A stretch of 64,000 bases of DNA, from assembly GCA_045646845.1 (NCBI GenBank), contig JAZRLO010000044.1, forward strand, positions 14,546-78,545. Direction: 5' to 3'. A program made the translations under genes and the position numbers. How positions within the stretch are numbered: position 1 is the stretch's first letter; every line of letters starts with the position of its first letter. The DNA is from HGM04593 sp045646845 (lineage in GTDB: Bacteria > Bacteroidota > Bacteroidia > Bacteroidales > Bacteroidaceae). The notes beneath the pieces are model-generated. The model ran no database searches and was not told the DNA's origin. It saw only the letters and a list, made by a program, of their open reading frames with translations. Of the stretch, positions 50,308 through 58,906 are shown piece after piece.

Positions 50308-52002
50308 ATGGGAAAAGAGAAAATAACAGGAAGCGAGGCTCTTATGCGCTCGCTTGTGAATGAAGGTGCCGATACGGTGTTCGGCTATCCCGGCGGTTCA
50401 ATAATGCCGGTGTTCGACGCCATGTATGACTACCGTGACGTGTTCCGCAGTGTGCTCGTGCGTCACGAACAGGGTGCGGTACATGCGGCACAGGGCTACG
50501 CCCGCAGTTCGGGCAAGGTAGGCCTCTGTATAGTTACCAGCGGTCCGGGAGCGACGAATACGTTGACCGGTATAAGCGACGCTATGCTTGACAGCACTCC
50601 GGTGGTTGTCATTGCCGGACAGGTGGCTTCTGCAGTGTTGGGTACCGACGCCTTCCAGGAGATTGACTTCGTGGGCATAACGCAGCCCATAACGAAATGG
50701 AGCTACCAGATACGCCGTGCCGAGGATGTCGCATGGGCGGTGGCAAGAGCGTTCTATATTGCCGGTACAGGGCGTCCGGGTCCCGTTGTGCTGGACTTTA
50801 CCAAGGATGCACAGACTGCACTTGTCGATTTTGAACCGGTCACCGTTGACAGTGTCCGCAGTTATATACCTTACCCTACACCCTCTTCTGCGGCAATAAA
50901 GGAGGCTGCGGAACTGATAAACGCGGCAAAGCGTCCGTTCGTGCTTGTCGGTCAGGGCGTAGAGCTGGGCGAGGCTCATGAAGAACTCAAGGCTTTCATT
51001 GAGAAGGCCGGCATTCCTGCCGCACGTACGCTCATGGGACTCTCCGCATTGCCCAGTGACCACCCCCTGTGTGTAGGCATGCTTGGTATGCACGGTAACT
51101 ACGGTCCCAACTACAATACCAATGAATGCGACCTGCTCATTGCTGTGGGCATGCGTTTCAGTGACCGTGTCACGGGCAACGTGAGCACATACGCAAAGCA
51201 AGCGAAGGTCATTCACATTGATATCGACCATGCCGAGATAAACAAGAACGTCAGGGTGGATGTGCCCATTGTTGGTGACTGCAAGGAGGTGCTTCCGATG
51301 CTTTCCGCGCTTGTTGATGAGGCTTCCCATGACGAATGGGTGGAGAGCTTCCGCAAGTACAATGCAATAGAGGATGAGAAGGTCACTGTTAAGGCTCTTA
51401 ATCCCGGCGAGGGACCGTTGCTTATGGGTGAGGTTGCCCGTAAGGTGAGCGAGGCCACTGGAAACAGCGCGATACTTGTAACCGATGTTGGGCAGAACCA
51501 GATGATGTCGGCGCGTTATTTCAAATATACCAAGCCCCACAGCATTCTTACGTCGGGTGGTCTCGGAACTATGGGATACGGCTTGCCTGCCGCCATAGGT
51601 GCCAAGATTGCTATGCCCGAGCGTACTGTGTGCGTGTTCGTCGGCGACGGTGGTCTGCAGATGAACATACAGGAATTCGGAACCATAATGGAACAGGGCG
51701 TTGCGGTTAAGATAATACTTCTGAACAACAACTATTTGGGCAATGTGCGCCAGTGGCAGGAACTCTTCTTCAACCACCGTTATTCGTGGACTCCGATGCT
51801 CAATCCCGACTATGCCCTTGTCGCCAAGGGGTATGACATTGCTTCGCGTCTTGTGACCGACAGGGCCGACCTCGACGATGCCATAAGGGAGATGCTTGAG
51901 ACTCCTGGCGCGTTCCTTCTGCATGTGGCAGTGAAGGAGGAGGCGAACGTAATGCCGATGACTCCACCGGGTGCAACGGTAAGCGAAATGATTTTTGAAT
52001 AA
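50308..52002 (+). CDS. ilvB: Acetolactate synthase large subunit
   Basis: ThDP- and FAD-dependent catalytic subunit joining two pyruvates (or pyruvate and 2-oxobutyrate). 564 residues: VFGYPGGSIMPVFDAMYD, the catalytic glutamate in RHEQGAVHAAQGYAR, and the ThDP/Mg site GDGGLQMNIQEFGTIMEQ with NNNYLGNVRQWQELF. Complete and of usual length. It lies 11 bases before ilvN. Confidence 0.97.
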   Translation: MGKEKITGSEALMRSLVNEGADTVFGYPGGSIMPVFDAMYDYRDVFRSVLVRHEQGAVHAAQGYARSSGKVGLCIVTSGPGATNTLTGISDAMLDSTPVVVIAGQVASAVLGTDAFQEIDFVGITQPITKWSYQIRRAEDVAWAVARAFYIAGTGRPGPVVLDFTKDAQTALVDFEPVTVDSVRSYIPYPTPSSAAIKEAAELINAAKRPFVLVGQGVELGEAHEELKAFIEKAGIPAARTLMGLSALPSDHPLCVGMLGMHGNYGPNYNTNECDLLIAVGMRFSDRVTGNVSTYAKQAKVIHIDIDHAEINKNVRVDVPIVGDCKEVLPMLSALVDEASHDEWVESFRKYNAIEDEKVTVKALNPGEGPLLMGEVARKVSEATGNSAILVTDVGQNQMMSARYFKYTKPHSILTSGGLGTMGYGLPAAIGAKIAMPERTVCVFVGDGGLQMNIQEFGTIMEQGVAVKIILLNNNYLGNVRQWQELFFNHRYSWTPMLNPDYALVAKGYDIASRLVTDRADLDDAIREMLETPGAFLLHVAVKEEANVMPMTPPGATVSEMIFE

Positions 52003-52013
52003 GCAGATAAAGA

Positions 52014-52562
52014 ATGGAAAAGAAACTTTATACCATTATTATATATACAGAAAATATCGCGGGTATGCTGAACCAAGTTACGGCAGAGTTCACGCGCCGC
52101 ATGATGAATATCGATACCATTACGGCGTCATCGTCATCGGTTGACGGCGTACACCGCTATACGATTTCACTATGGGGAGAAGAAGATTCCGTGCATAAGG
52201 TTACCAAGCGCATTGCCAAGAAGGTGGATGTGCTCAAGGCCGATTATTACACGGACAACGAGATTTTCTTTCAGGAGGTCGCGCTGTACAAACTCTCTAC
52301 TCCGAAACTGCTTGCCGACAGCGAAATATCACGCATGATACGTCATAGTACGGCGCGTGTGATAGAGATGAACGACAATTATACGGTTGTGGAGATGACG
52401 GGTCAGACCGATGTAATTGTAGAGATGTACGATGAGTTCGTGGCAAGAGACTGCATGCTGCAGTTCGTGAAGTCGGGCCGTGTTGCAATTCCGCGTGCTT
52501 CTCAGGAGGCACTCTCGGACCTCCTCTTCGATGAGGATTTCAAACGTAAATCAGTTAAATGA
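52014..52562 (+). CDS. ilvN: Acetolactate synthase small (regulatory) subunit
   Basis: 182 residues. N-terminal ACT domain (YTIIIYTENIAGMLNQVTAE, then RMMNIDTITAS), where valine binds in homologues, followed by a C-terminal ALS_ss_C-type domain (ARVIEMNDNYTVVEMTGQTD). It activates the large subunit and confers feedback inhibition. Placed between ilvB and ilvC with gaps of 11 and 7 bases. The ilvH name is equally usable. Confidence 0.93.
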   Translation: MEKKLYTIIIYTENIAGMLNQVTAEFTRRMMNIDTITASSSSVDGVHRYTISLWGEEDSVHKVTKRIAKKVDVLKADYYTDNEIFFQEVALYKLSTPKLLADSEISRMIRHSTARVIEMNDNYTVVEMTGQTDVIVEMYDEFVARDCMLQFVKSGRVAIPRASQEALSDLLFDEDFKRKSVK

Positions 52563-52569
52563 AAATATT

Positions 52570-53613
52570 ATGGCAGAAATGAATTTTGGTGGTGTGGTTG
52601 AGAATGTAACCACTCCCGTAGAGTTTTCACTTGAGAAAGCACTCGAAGTGCTCAAGGACGAAACGATTGCAGTGCTCGGATACGGCGTACAGGGCCCCGG
52701 TCAGGCATGTAACTTGCGCGACAACGGTTTCAATGTGATTGTAGGTCAGCGCGAGGGCGCTACATACGACAAGGCCGTGAAGGACGGTTGGGTACCCGGC
52801 GAGACACTCTTCTCTCTTGAAGAGGCCGCCGAACGTGGTACAATCGTGTGCATGCTCCTGTCCGATGCTGCGCAGATAGCAGTGTGGCCAAGAATAAAAG
52901 GCTCGTTGACAGCAGGCAAGGCTCTCTATTTCTCTCACGGCTTCGGTATAAACTGGAGTGACAGAACCGGTATAGTACCTCCGGCCGATGTTGACGTGAT
53001 AATGGTCGCTCCCAAAGGCTCTGGCACATCATTGCGTACGATGTTCCTTGAGGGCCGTGGTGTGAATGCGTCGTATGCTGTTCATCAGGATGCTACAGGC
53101 AAGGCTCTTGAGAGAGTGCTTGCATTCGGTATAGGTATCGGTTCGGGATATATGTTCGAGACTACATTCGAACGCGAGGCTGTCTCTGACCTCACCGGTG
53201 AGCGCGGTTCGCTCATGGGTGCTATCCAGGGCCTATTCCTCGCACAGTATGAGGTCCTCCGCGAGAACGGACATACTCCTTCCGAGGCATTCAACGAGAC
53301 AGTTGAGGAACTTACCCAGTCGCTCATGCCTCTCTTCTCGGCAAAGGGTATGGACTGGATGTACGCGAACTGCTCTACTACAGCTCAGCGCGGTGCTCTT
53401 GATTGGATGACTCCCTTCCACGATGCCATCAAGCCTGTTATGTACAAACTCTATGAGTCTGTAAAGAGCGGCAACGAGGCGCAAATCTCAATCGATTCGA
53501 ATTCTCAGCCCGACTATCGCGAGAAACTAAACGAGGAACTCAAAGCATTGCGCGAGAGTGAGATGTGGCGAACAGCCGAGGTGGTACGCCGTCTGCGTCC
53601 CGAAAACAACTGA
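52570..53613 (+). CDS. ilvC: Ketol-acid reductoisomerase
   Basis: Second common enzyme of branched-chain amino acid synthesis, NAD(P)H- and Mg-dependent. 347 residues from ATG 52570 (MAEMNFGG). Rossmann motif AVLGYGVQGPGQACNLRDNG, then VGQREGATYD, a DVIMVAPKGSGTSLRTMF stretch and the metal-binding DLTGERGSLMGAIQGLF. This form is typical of Bacteroidetes. A longer frame starting inside ilvN at 52480 is not needed. Last gene of the operon, followed by a terminator. Confidence 0.96.
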   Translation: MAEMNFGGVVENVTTPVEFSLEKALEVLKDETIAVLGYGVQGPGQACNLRDNGFNVIVGQREGATYDKAVKDGWVPGETLFSLEEAAERGTIVCMLLSDAAQIAVWPRIKGSLTAGKALYFSHGFGINWSDRTGIVPPADVDVIMVAPKGSGTSLRTMFLEGRGVNASYAVHQDATGKALERVLAFGIGIGSGYMFETTFEREAVSDLTGERGSLMGAIQGLFLAQYEVLRENGHTPSEAFNETVEELTQSLMPLFSAKGMDWMYANCSTTAQRGALDWMTPFHDAIKPVMYKLYESVKSGNEAQISIDSNSQPDYREKLNEELKALRESEMWRTAEVVRRLRPENN

Positions 53614-53668
53614 TACGGCTCTTTAAAAAGTGGCTTTTACGTTTAATCGTAGCACTTTTTCATCAAAT

Positions 53669-53708
53669 AGGAAAATCCCTCTCCATAAGTAGGGGATTTT
53701 CCTGTTTT
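53669..53708 (+). terminator. Terminator after ilvC
   Basis: AGGAAAATCCC pairs with GGGATTTTCCT (11 base pairs), then TGTTTTG. Confidence 0.82.
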
Positions 53709-53725
53709 GATTGTTTCCCACTCAT

Positions 53726-53733
53726 TACTTTTG
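53726..53733 (+). promoter_or_regulatory. Bacteroides -7 box for the repeat-rich secreted protein gene
   Basis: TACTTTTG fits TAnnTTTG, 32 bases before ATG 53765. Confidence 0.5.
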
Positions 53734-53764
53734 TAGTGTGAAAGTGGACTTAAACATTACGACT

Positions 53765-55108
53765 ATGAAAAAAATTGCATTCCTTTTGTTGTTGACCTTC
53801 CCTCTGGCAATCTTTGCCCAGGTGGACGATATCTACTTTGTTCCCAAGAAGGAGAAGAAAGTGCTCGTTGTTGAAGGTGCCGAGGACGCATACTTTGTCG
53901 ATGCTGATGAATTGGCCGGCGGAGATGCGGATGTTGTCGTCGATGGTCATGAATATGATACGTATATTGAGAACATGTATTATACTAATGACGTTGATGA
54001 CGTGTATGACGATTACGGATATTCTTCAAGAATAATACGTTTCCGTTCGCCCGGTAGGTTGCTGTCAAGCAATCTTTATTGGGACTTGACGTACAACTGC
54101 GGAATCAACGACTGGTTGGTATATGACAACGGTTACAGCATAGATATCTATCCGACTTCAATCAACCCGTTCTACTGGTCGGATTTCAGATATGGATGGA
54201 GTGCGTATAACTATTGGAACTGGAATTCATGGTATCGTCCGCACTATTGGTACGATCACTATTGGAATACTCATTGGGGATGTGCGTGGTATGGCAACCA
54301 TTATTATGGTGGCTGGCACGACCACTATCACGCAAGTTGGAAACCATCGGGAAGACGTCCTTACAGTATAACTACAAACGGAATTGCAGGTGGCCGTAAC
54401 GACCGCTTCGGAAACCGCTATACCAATGGTCGCGGTGTAAGGTCCGACAGAAAAGAGAGACCCGGTGTTGTTGCCGGCAGACGTGATGGCGACAGACCTG
54501 GTGCAGACAAGGGCGTGCGTCGTGAAAGGAATGGTCGCGGTAACGAGATTAAAGTCGGTGCCGGTAATGGTGTCCGTGATGGAAAAGACCGCAAGGACGG
54601 ACGTCGCGGTAGCGGTAACGGTGCTACAGTCCGCAAGGATGATCGTCGCGGTAACGGCAACGATGCTACAGTTCGCAAGGATGGGCGTCGCGGTAATGGC
54701 AACGATGCTACAGTTCGCAAGGATGGACGTCGCGGTAACGGCAACGATGCTACAATCCGCAAGGATGGACGTCGTGGTAATGGCAACGATGCTACAGTCC
54801 GCAAGGACGGGCGTCGCGGCAACAGCGGAACTCGTGTAGGCGGCTCTTCTTCAAGGGGATACGACAGACCTAGCAGTACAAGTGTAAGAGGCTCTTCCGA
54901 TAGAGGTTCACGTTCTTCGGGTGGCGGTTCGAGTCTCAGTGGCGGTTCACGCAGCGGTTCTTCCGGTAGTGGTTCGCGTATAAGCAGCGGTTCACGCAGT
55001 GGATCTTCCGGTAGCGGTTCGCGTGCAGGATCTTCTGGTGGCGGTTCACGTGGCGGTGGCAGTTCGCGCAGCGGTGGCGGTTCACGTGGCGGTGGTCGTG
55101 GAAGATAA
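53765..55108 (+). CDS. Secreted low-complexity protein with tandem repeats and a Gly/Ser/Arg tail
   Basis: 447 residues. Signal peptide KKIAFLLLLTFPLAIFAQ. Then an acidic, tyrosine-rich part (YFVDADELAGGDADVVVD), a segment dense in Trp, Tyr and His (HYWYDHYWNTHWGCAWYG, near 165-195), a basic part with six 14-residue repeats (unit KDGRRGNGNDATVR), and about 95 residues almost entirely Gly, Ser and Arg. No enzyme motif. The tail should be disordered and positively charged and may bind nucleic acid, polyanions or the cell surface (inference). ATG 53765 chosen by the signal peptide and -7 box; the frame to 53711 overlaps the terminator. Confidence 0.8.
   Translation: MKKIAFLLLLTFPLAIFAQVDDIYFVPKKEKKVLVVEGAEDAYFVDADELAGGDADVVVDGHEYDTYIENMYYTNDVDDVYDDYGYSSRIIRFRSPGRLLSSNLYWDLTYNCGINDWLVYDNGYSIDIYPTSINPFYWSDFRYGWSAYNYWNWNSWYRPHYWYDHYWNTHWGCAWYGNHYYGGWHDHYHASWKPSGRRPYSITTNGIAGGRNDRFGNRYTNGRGVRSDRKERPGVVAGRRDGDRPGADKGVRRERNGRGNEIKVGAGNGVRDGKDRKDGRRGSGNGATVRKDDRRGNGNDATVRKDGRRGNGNDATVRKDGRRGNGNDATIRKDGRRGNGNDATVRKDGRRGNSGTRVGGSSSRGYDRPSSTSVRGSSDRGSRSSGGGSSLSGGSRSGSSGSGSRISSGSRSGSSGSGSRAGSSGGGSRGGGSSRSGGGSRGGGRGR
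54590..54830 (+). repeat. Tandem 42-base coding repeats (six units, last partial)
   Basis: Units begin at 54590, 54632, 54674, 54716, 54758 and 54800, exactly 42 bases apart, each encoding a 14-residue KDxRRGxGNxATVR-like unit with only scattered base changes. Copy number is likely to vary between strains by slippage or recombination. Confidence 0.9.
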
Positions 55109-55188
55109 AGGGTCTTTTCTTACAGAGTATCTGCGGTAGTGCGGATGCTTCAGAAATCAATAATAATAAATAATTTAATGTTTTGACT

Positions 55189-56709
55189 ATGAAACGCTTC
55201 ACATATATTCTTTTCCTGTTGTTGCCATTCGGTGTCTGTGCTCAGGACATGTACAACGTAATACCGCTTTTTGAAAGTGACCTTACCGGAACTGCACGCT
55301 TCATCGGTATGGGCGGTTCTATGGGTTCGCTCGGCGGTGATATCTCCGTCATGGGTACCAACCCTGCCGGTATAGGCCTTTATCGCAGGAATGATGTCTC
55401 TTTCACTGCAAGTTATGATTATATAGACAATAAGGCTAAATTTAATGGTGAAACCACTAAGGCCAAAGAGAACAATTTTTCTGTCGAGAACCTGGGCATG
55501 GTTTTCTCCTGCGATATCGGTGATAACTACCTGAAGTATATCAACGTCGGTTTGGGCTATCGTAACAGAAACAATCTTTCCGGAAAACTCGATGTATATA
55601 ATCCGTATGCGGATGGCTTCTCACAGCAATATGTGATGGCCGACCTTTACGAGAACAGAAAGTTCGCATGGGACAATCTTTCCTATTCAATGTATGATGA
55701 CATGTACAACAGCTGGCTTCCTCTTCTTGGTGCTGAGGCAAGGTTATCCGACGACCAGGGCAATTTTCTTACCAAGCCAGACGGCACCCTTATATGGACA
55801 CCGACATACTATGGCTATTATAGTGAGGAGAGCGGCGGTGTCGATGAGTTCGATCTTAACGTTGCGATGAATTTTAGCGACAGGGTATATATCGGTGCAA
55901 CCGTGGGTGTACAGAATATTGATTACAGCCGATATTCATGTTATGACGAGGGGGATGACGTCGGTGAACTGTATGCGATAGAGAACCGTTACAGGATTAA
56001 AGGACAGGGTGTTGATGTCAAAATCGGTGCTATATTCCGTCCGTTCAAGTATTCTCCCTTCAAGGTCGGTTTCGCACTTCACACTCCTACATGGTTCGAA
56101 TATGACGAGTACAGTTCCGCATCAATAACTGACATGGACGGAAAAGTTATTGATACCCGTGATTACGAACTATACAACGGTGATGTCATTATTCGTTCAA
56201 AATTGTCAACCCCCCTGCGTCTGAATGCTTCAATGTCTTATACATTTGGAACTTATCTTGCACTCAATGCAGAGTACGAATATGCAGATTTCGCCTCTGG
56301 TAGCTTCAATGGTTCATCAAGTGTTGCCAAAGCCCAGAACGAGGAAATCGGATATAATCTCAAGGAACAGCACACAGCCCGCGTTGGTGCCGAACTTAAT
56401 CTTGACGGCTTCGCAATACGTGCAGGCTATAATTTTGTTACTTCTCCTTTCAATTCAGATGCATATAAGAATATGCTCAATGCGGCGGTGACATCGACCT
56501 CCACCGAGTTCCAGAACAGACTGGATAAGGAGATTATTACAGCAGGTTGCGGCTATCGCGGCAAGAATTTTTATTTTGACCTTGCGTATATGTTCCAAAG
56601 ACAGGGCAGCGACTTCTCACCCTTCTACGACACCGAATATGTCAATCCCAGTGCTAGGGTCGAGAATACCAGACAATCAATTGTGGGAACTGTAGGTTTC
56701 AAGTTCTGA
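55189..56709 (+). CDS. OmpP1/FadL/TodX-family outer-membrane protein
   Basis: 506 residues from ATG 55189 (MKRFTYILFLLLPF). Signal peptide ends VCAQ. The mature part begins YNVIPLFESDLTGTARFIGM and GGDISVMGTNPAGIGLY, the hallmark N-terminus of the family, then beta-barrel strands (e.g. LNASMSYTFGTYLALNAEYE) and a final FKF. Members transport hydrophobic small molecules across the outer membrane; the substrate is unknown. It follows the repeat-rich gene by 80 bases with no clear terminator between, so co-expression is possible. It converges with a minus-strand gene 9 bases away. Confidence 0.88.
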   Translation: MKRFTYILFLLLPFGVCAQDMYNVIPLFESDLTGTARFIGMGGSMGSLGGDISVMGTNPAGIGLYRRNDVSFTASYDYIDNKAKFNGETTKAKENNFSVENLGMVFSCDIGDNYLKYINVGLGYRNRNNLSGKLDVYNPYADGFSQQYVMADLYENRKFAWDNLSYSMYDDMYNSWLPLLGAEARLSDDQGNFLTKPDGTLIWTPTYYGYYSEESGGVDEFDLNVAMNFSDRVYIGATVGVQNIDYSRYSCYDEGDDVGELYAIENRYRIKGQGVDVKIGAIFRPFKYSPFKVGFALHTPTWFEYDEYSSASITDMDGKVIDTRDYELYNGDVIIRSKLSTPLRLNASMSYTFGTYLALNAEYEYADFASGSFNGSSSVAKAQNEEIGYNLKEQHTARVGAELNLDGFAIRAGYNFVTSPFNSDAYKNMLNAAVTSTSTEFQNRLDKEIITAGCGYRGKNFYFDLAYMFQRQGSDFSPFYDTEYVNPSARVENTRQSIVGTVGFKF

Positions 56710-56718
56710 TGGCAGGAA

Positions 56719-57822
56719 TCAGTCCCTTCGCCAGAAGTTGAATCCGACATAGACATTTATCACACCGAATCCGTTGAGAATAGCAAGCGAACTCTTGTTG
56801 TAGGAGTAGGTGTGTGATACGAGTGACGCGCCGGCATAGTATTTACCGTTGTTGTAAACTATGGCGGCGCGTGTTATCAAATCGAAATTGATGTTCGAAA
56901 AGAATTCACTGCCGTTCTTCAGCTTGAATGAGGTGTTCTTGTATCCGACCGCCGGCGTGACTGATATGTTTGCCAGGCAATCTTTTGCGAACACCCAGTT
57001 GTAGCTGTACCCGAAGTTTATGCTGAAATCCTTGTATTTTATTTTATTGAACTTCAATTCGGGCAGCAATGCCTCCTGTATCTTCGGGTCGAATTTGGTG
57101 TGGTCGAATGCGAAAGACTGTTCGTTATAGTTTACTCCCAGGATGAAGGAACCGGCACTTATGCGCTGGTTCGTCGATTGGCTGTATGCAGCAGGGTAGG
57201 AGAACTTTTTATTGTTGAACACGTAGTAGAGGTTCAGTCCCATTTGCTCGACAGTCAGTCCGTCAAAACTGTGGTTGTAGTCAACGATTTCCCTTCCGCC
57301 TTCCTTGAAACCTTCGAGGTTACGTATCAGGTATCCTTCGGTGCGTTTTCTGTAGAAGAGGTCTATTCCTGCCTTTGAGGTGTAAAAGCTGAAATTTATA
57401 TCCGTTTGCGGGCTTCCTTCCTCAAGGTCTATGCTGTATCCAAGGAACAGCCACCTCCATCCTAAGTAGAGTCCTATTCTGTTTATGCTAGACGGGCTCA
57501 TTGTTATTCTTTGCTGCCCGTTGCCTGTCGAGAATCTGTAATACTCGTATGCATTCGAGTATTGCGGCATTATTGTGAAGTTGTAGAGGTTAGGCGAAAT
57601 GTAAATGCTGTCCTTCTCGTCAAGATAGGTGTTTATGAACTCCTCGGTCTTTTCGAGTACGTTTTCGGGCTCCCTTTCGAGTCTCCTTTCGAGGTATTCC
57701 GTAACGTTCAGTTCTTTACCTCGCCCAATGCTGTCTGTCGTTACCGTTTCCTGGGAATTTGCCGGCACCACGAATACCAAGAGAGTCAATATGAATGATA
57801 TCAACCCTCTTTTCATTGGCAT
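56719..57822 (-). CDS. DUF4421-type outer-membrane protein
   Basis: About 367 residues with signal peptide KRGLISFILTLLVFVVPANS. The mature part has the DUF4421 layout: an N-terminal helical KELNVTEYLERRLEREPENV segment, SIYISPNLYNFTIMPQYS, INRIGLYLGWRWLFLGYSID, and barrel strands to the terminal VYVGFNFWRRD. Function unknown; probably an outer-membrane beta barrel. ATG 57822 (MPMKRG) is used, with 57846 and 57816 as alternatives. It begins 29 bases after the oxidoreductase gene and is last of the minus-strand run. Confidence 0.8.
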   Translation of the reverse strand: MPMKRGLISFILTLLVFVVPANSQETVTTDSIGRGKELNVTEYLERRLEREPENVLEKTEEFINTYLDEKDSIYISPNLYNFTIMPQYSNAYEYYRFSTGNGQQRITMSPSSINRIGLYLGWRWLFLGYSIDLEEGSPQTDINFSFYTSKAGIDLFYRKRTEGYLIRNLEGFKEGGREIVDYNHSFDGLTVEQMGLNLYYVFNNKKFSYPAAYSQSTNQRISAGSFILGVNYNEQSFAFDHTKFDPKIQEALLPELKFNKIKYKDFSINFGYSYNWVFAKDCLANISVTPAVGYKNTSFKLKNGSEFFSNINFDLITRAAIVYNNGKYYAGASLVSHTYSYNKSSLAILNGFGVINVYVGFNFWRRD

Positions 57823-57851
57823 ACTTGCTGGTTCCCGAACTCCCATGGACT

Positions 57852-58832
57852 TCAGATTATTTTACCTAAAATCTTGTCAAGAACCCAGTTTGTCGGTGTT
57901 GCACTGATGCTGTCGCAACTGCAGTTTCCTTTGTGCTGGAGATGCTCGACAATGTTTCTTATCAACGGCAATTGTACGTATGGAGGGTTCGGAACGCTGA
58001 ATGTCTGTGTGCCGTCCTCATTCTTCAGCTCTATGGCTTCGAATGTGAAGACCGAGAACTTTATTGTCCCCTTGCTTCCGAAAATTTCAATGTGGTCCTC
58101 CTTTGACGACTCGTCTGCCACGAAACACCAGGAACCTGAGCCCGGGATACCGTTCTCGAACTTGAAACATGCGCTTACCGTGTCTTCGGCCTTGTATAGT
58201 CCTCCTCTGTTGGCCGTGTATCCTTCGGCGTACAGTATGCATCCGAACATCTCCTGAAGAAGGTCTATCTGGTGTGGTGCAAGATCGTAGAAGTATCCTC
58301 CGCCTGCGATGTCCGGCTGTACTCTCCACGGGAGGTTGTCGCGGTTGTAGTCAAGGTCGCGGGGCGGAACCGAGAATCTTATCTGCACGTTCAGCACGTT
58401 GCCTATCTTCGGGAGCAGTTCCTTGACCTTCAGGAAGTAGGGGAGGTATCTTCTGTAATATGCGACAAAGCAAGGGACGCCGGTCTCGCGTGATATTCTG
58501 TTTATTCGGGCACAATCCTCGTAGCTTGCGGCAAGCGGCTTCTCCACATATACCGGCTTGCCGGCTTTCATGGCCATTATGGCGAATGTGGCGTGCGATG
58601 ATGGGGGCGTAGCAATATATATGGCATTCACTTCCGGGTCGTCAATCAGTGACTGCGCGTCAACGTACCAGTTCGGAATGTTGTGGAGTTTCGCGTAGTT
58701 TTTGGTCTTTTCCCTGTCGCGTCCCATTACCGCAACGACTTCTGATCCTTTGACAAGAGGGAATGCCGGGCCGCTCTTCTTCTCAGTGGCCTCTCCGCAT
58801 CCTATGAATCCCCATTTGACCGTAATGTTCAT
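57852..58832 (-). CDS. Gfo/Idh/MocA-family oxidoreductase
   Basis: 326-residue NAD(P)-dependent dehydrogenase acting on a sugar or inositol-like substrate. Rossmann start VKWGFIGCGEATEKKSGPAF, NAD-ring contacts YIATPPSSHATFA and the catalytic-region VEKPLAASYEDC, then a C-terminal beta-sheet domain with GGGYFYDLAPHQIDLLQEMF (the conserved Asp-x-x-x-His pattern). The substrate cannot be assigned. Gene order between a putative porin and a DUF4421 protein gives no strong hint. Confidence 0.9.
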   Translation of the reverse strand: MNITVKWGFIGCGEATEKKSGPAFPLVKGSEVVAVMGRDREKTKNYAKLHNIPNWYVDAQSLIDDPEVNAIYIATPPSSHATFAIMAMKAGKPVYVEKPLAASYEDCARINRISRETGVPCFVAYYRRYLPYFLKVKELLPKIGNVLNVQIRFSVPPRDLDYNRDNLPWRVQPDIAGGGYFYDLAPHQIDLLQEMFGCILYAEGYTANRGGLYKAEDTVSACFKFENGIPGSGSWCFVADESSKEDHIEIFGSKGTIKFSVFTFEAIELKNEDGTQTFSVPNPPYVQLPLIRNIVEHLQHKGNCSCDSISATPTNWVLDKILGKII

Positions 58833-58906
58833 GTCGGTATTAGATAAAGGTTATAAGTTAAAATCCATAAACACCCCTCCTGTGAATAATGTTGCGGTAT
58901 GGCATG

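Noticed and set aside
50398..51924. 508-codon open frame on the minus strand opposite ilvB
   Set aside because: It mirrors the full-length, motif-rich ilvB frame; its translation is histidine- and arginine-heavy with no family features. A shadow of strong codon bias.
54590..54830. Regular 42-base spacing suggested a CRISPR array
   Set aside because: Units are contiguous with no unique spacers and stay in frame inside a protein, so this is a coding tandem repeat.
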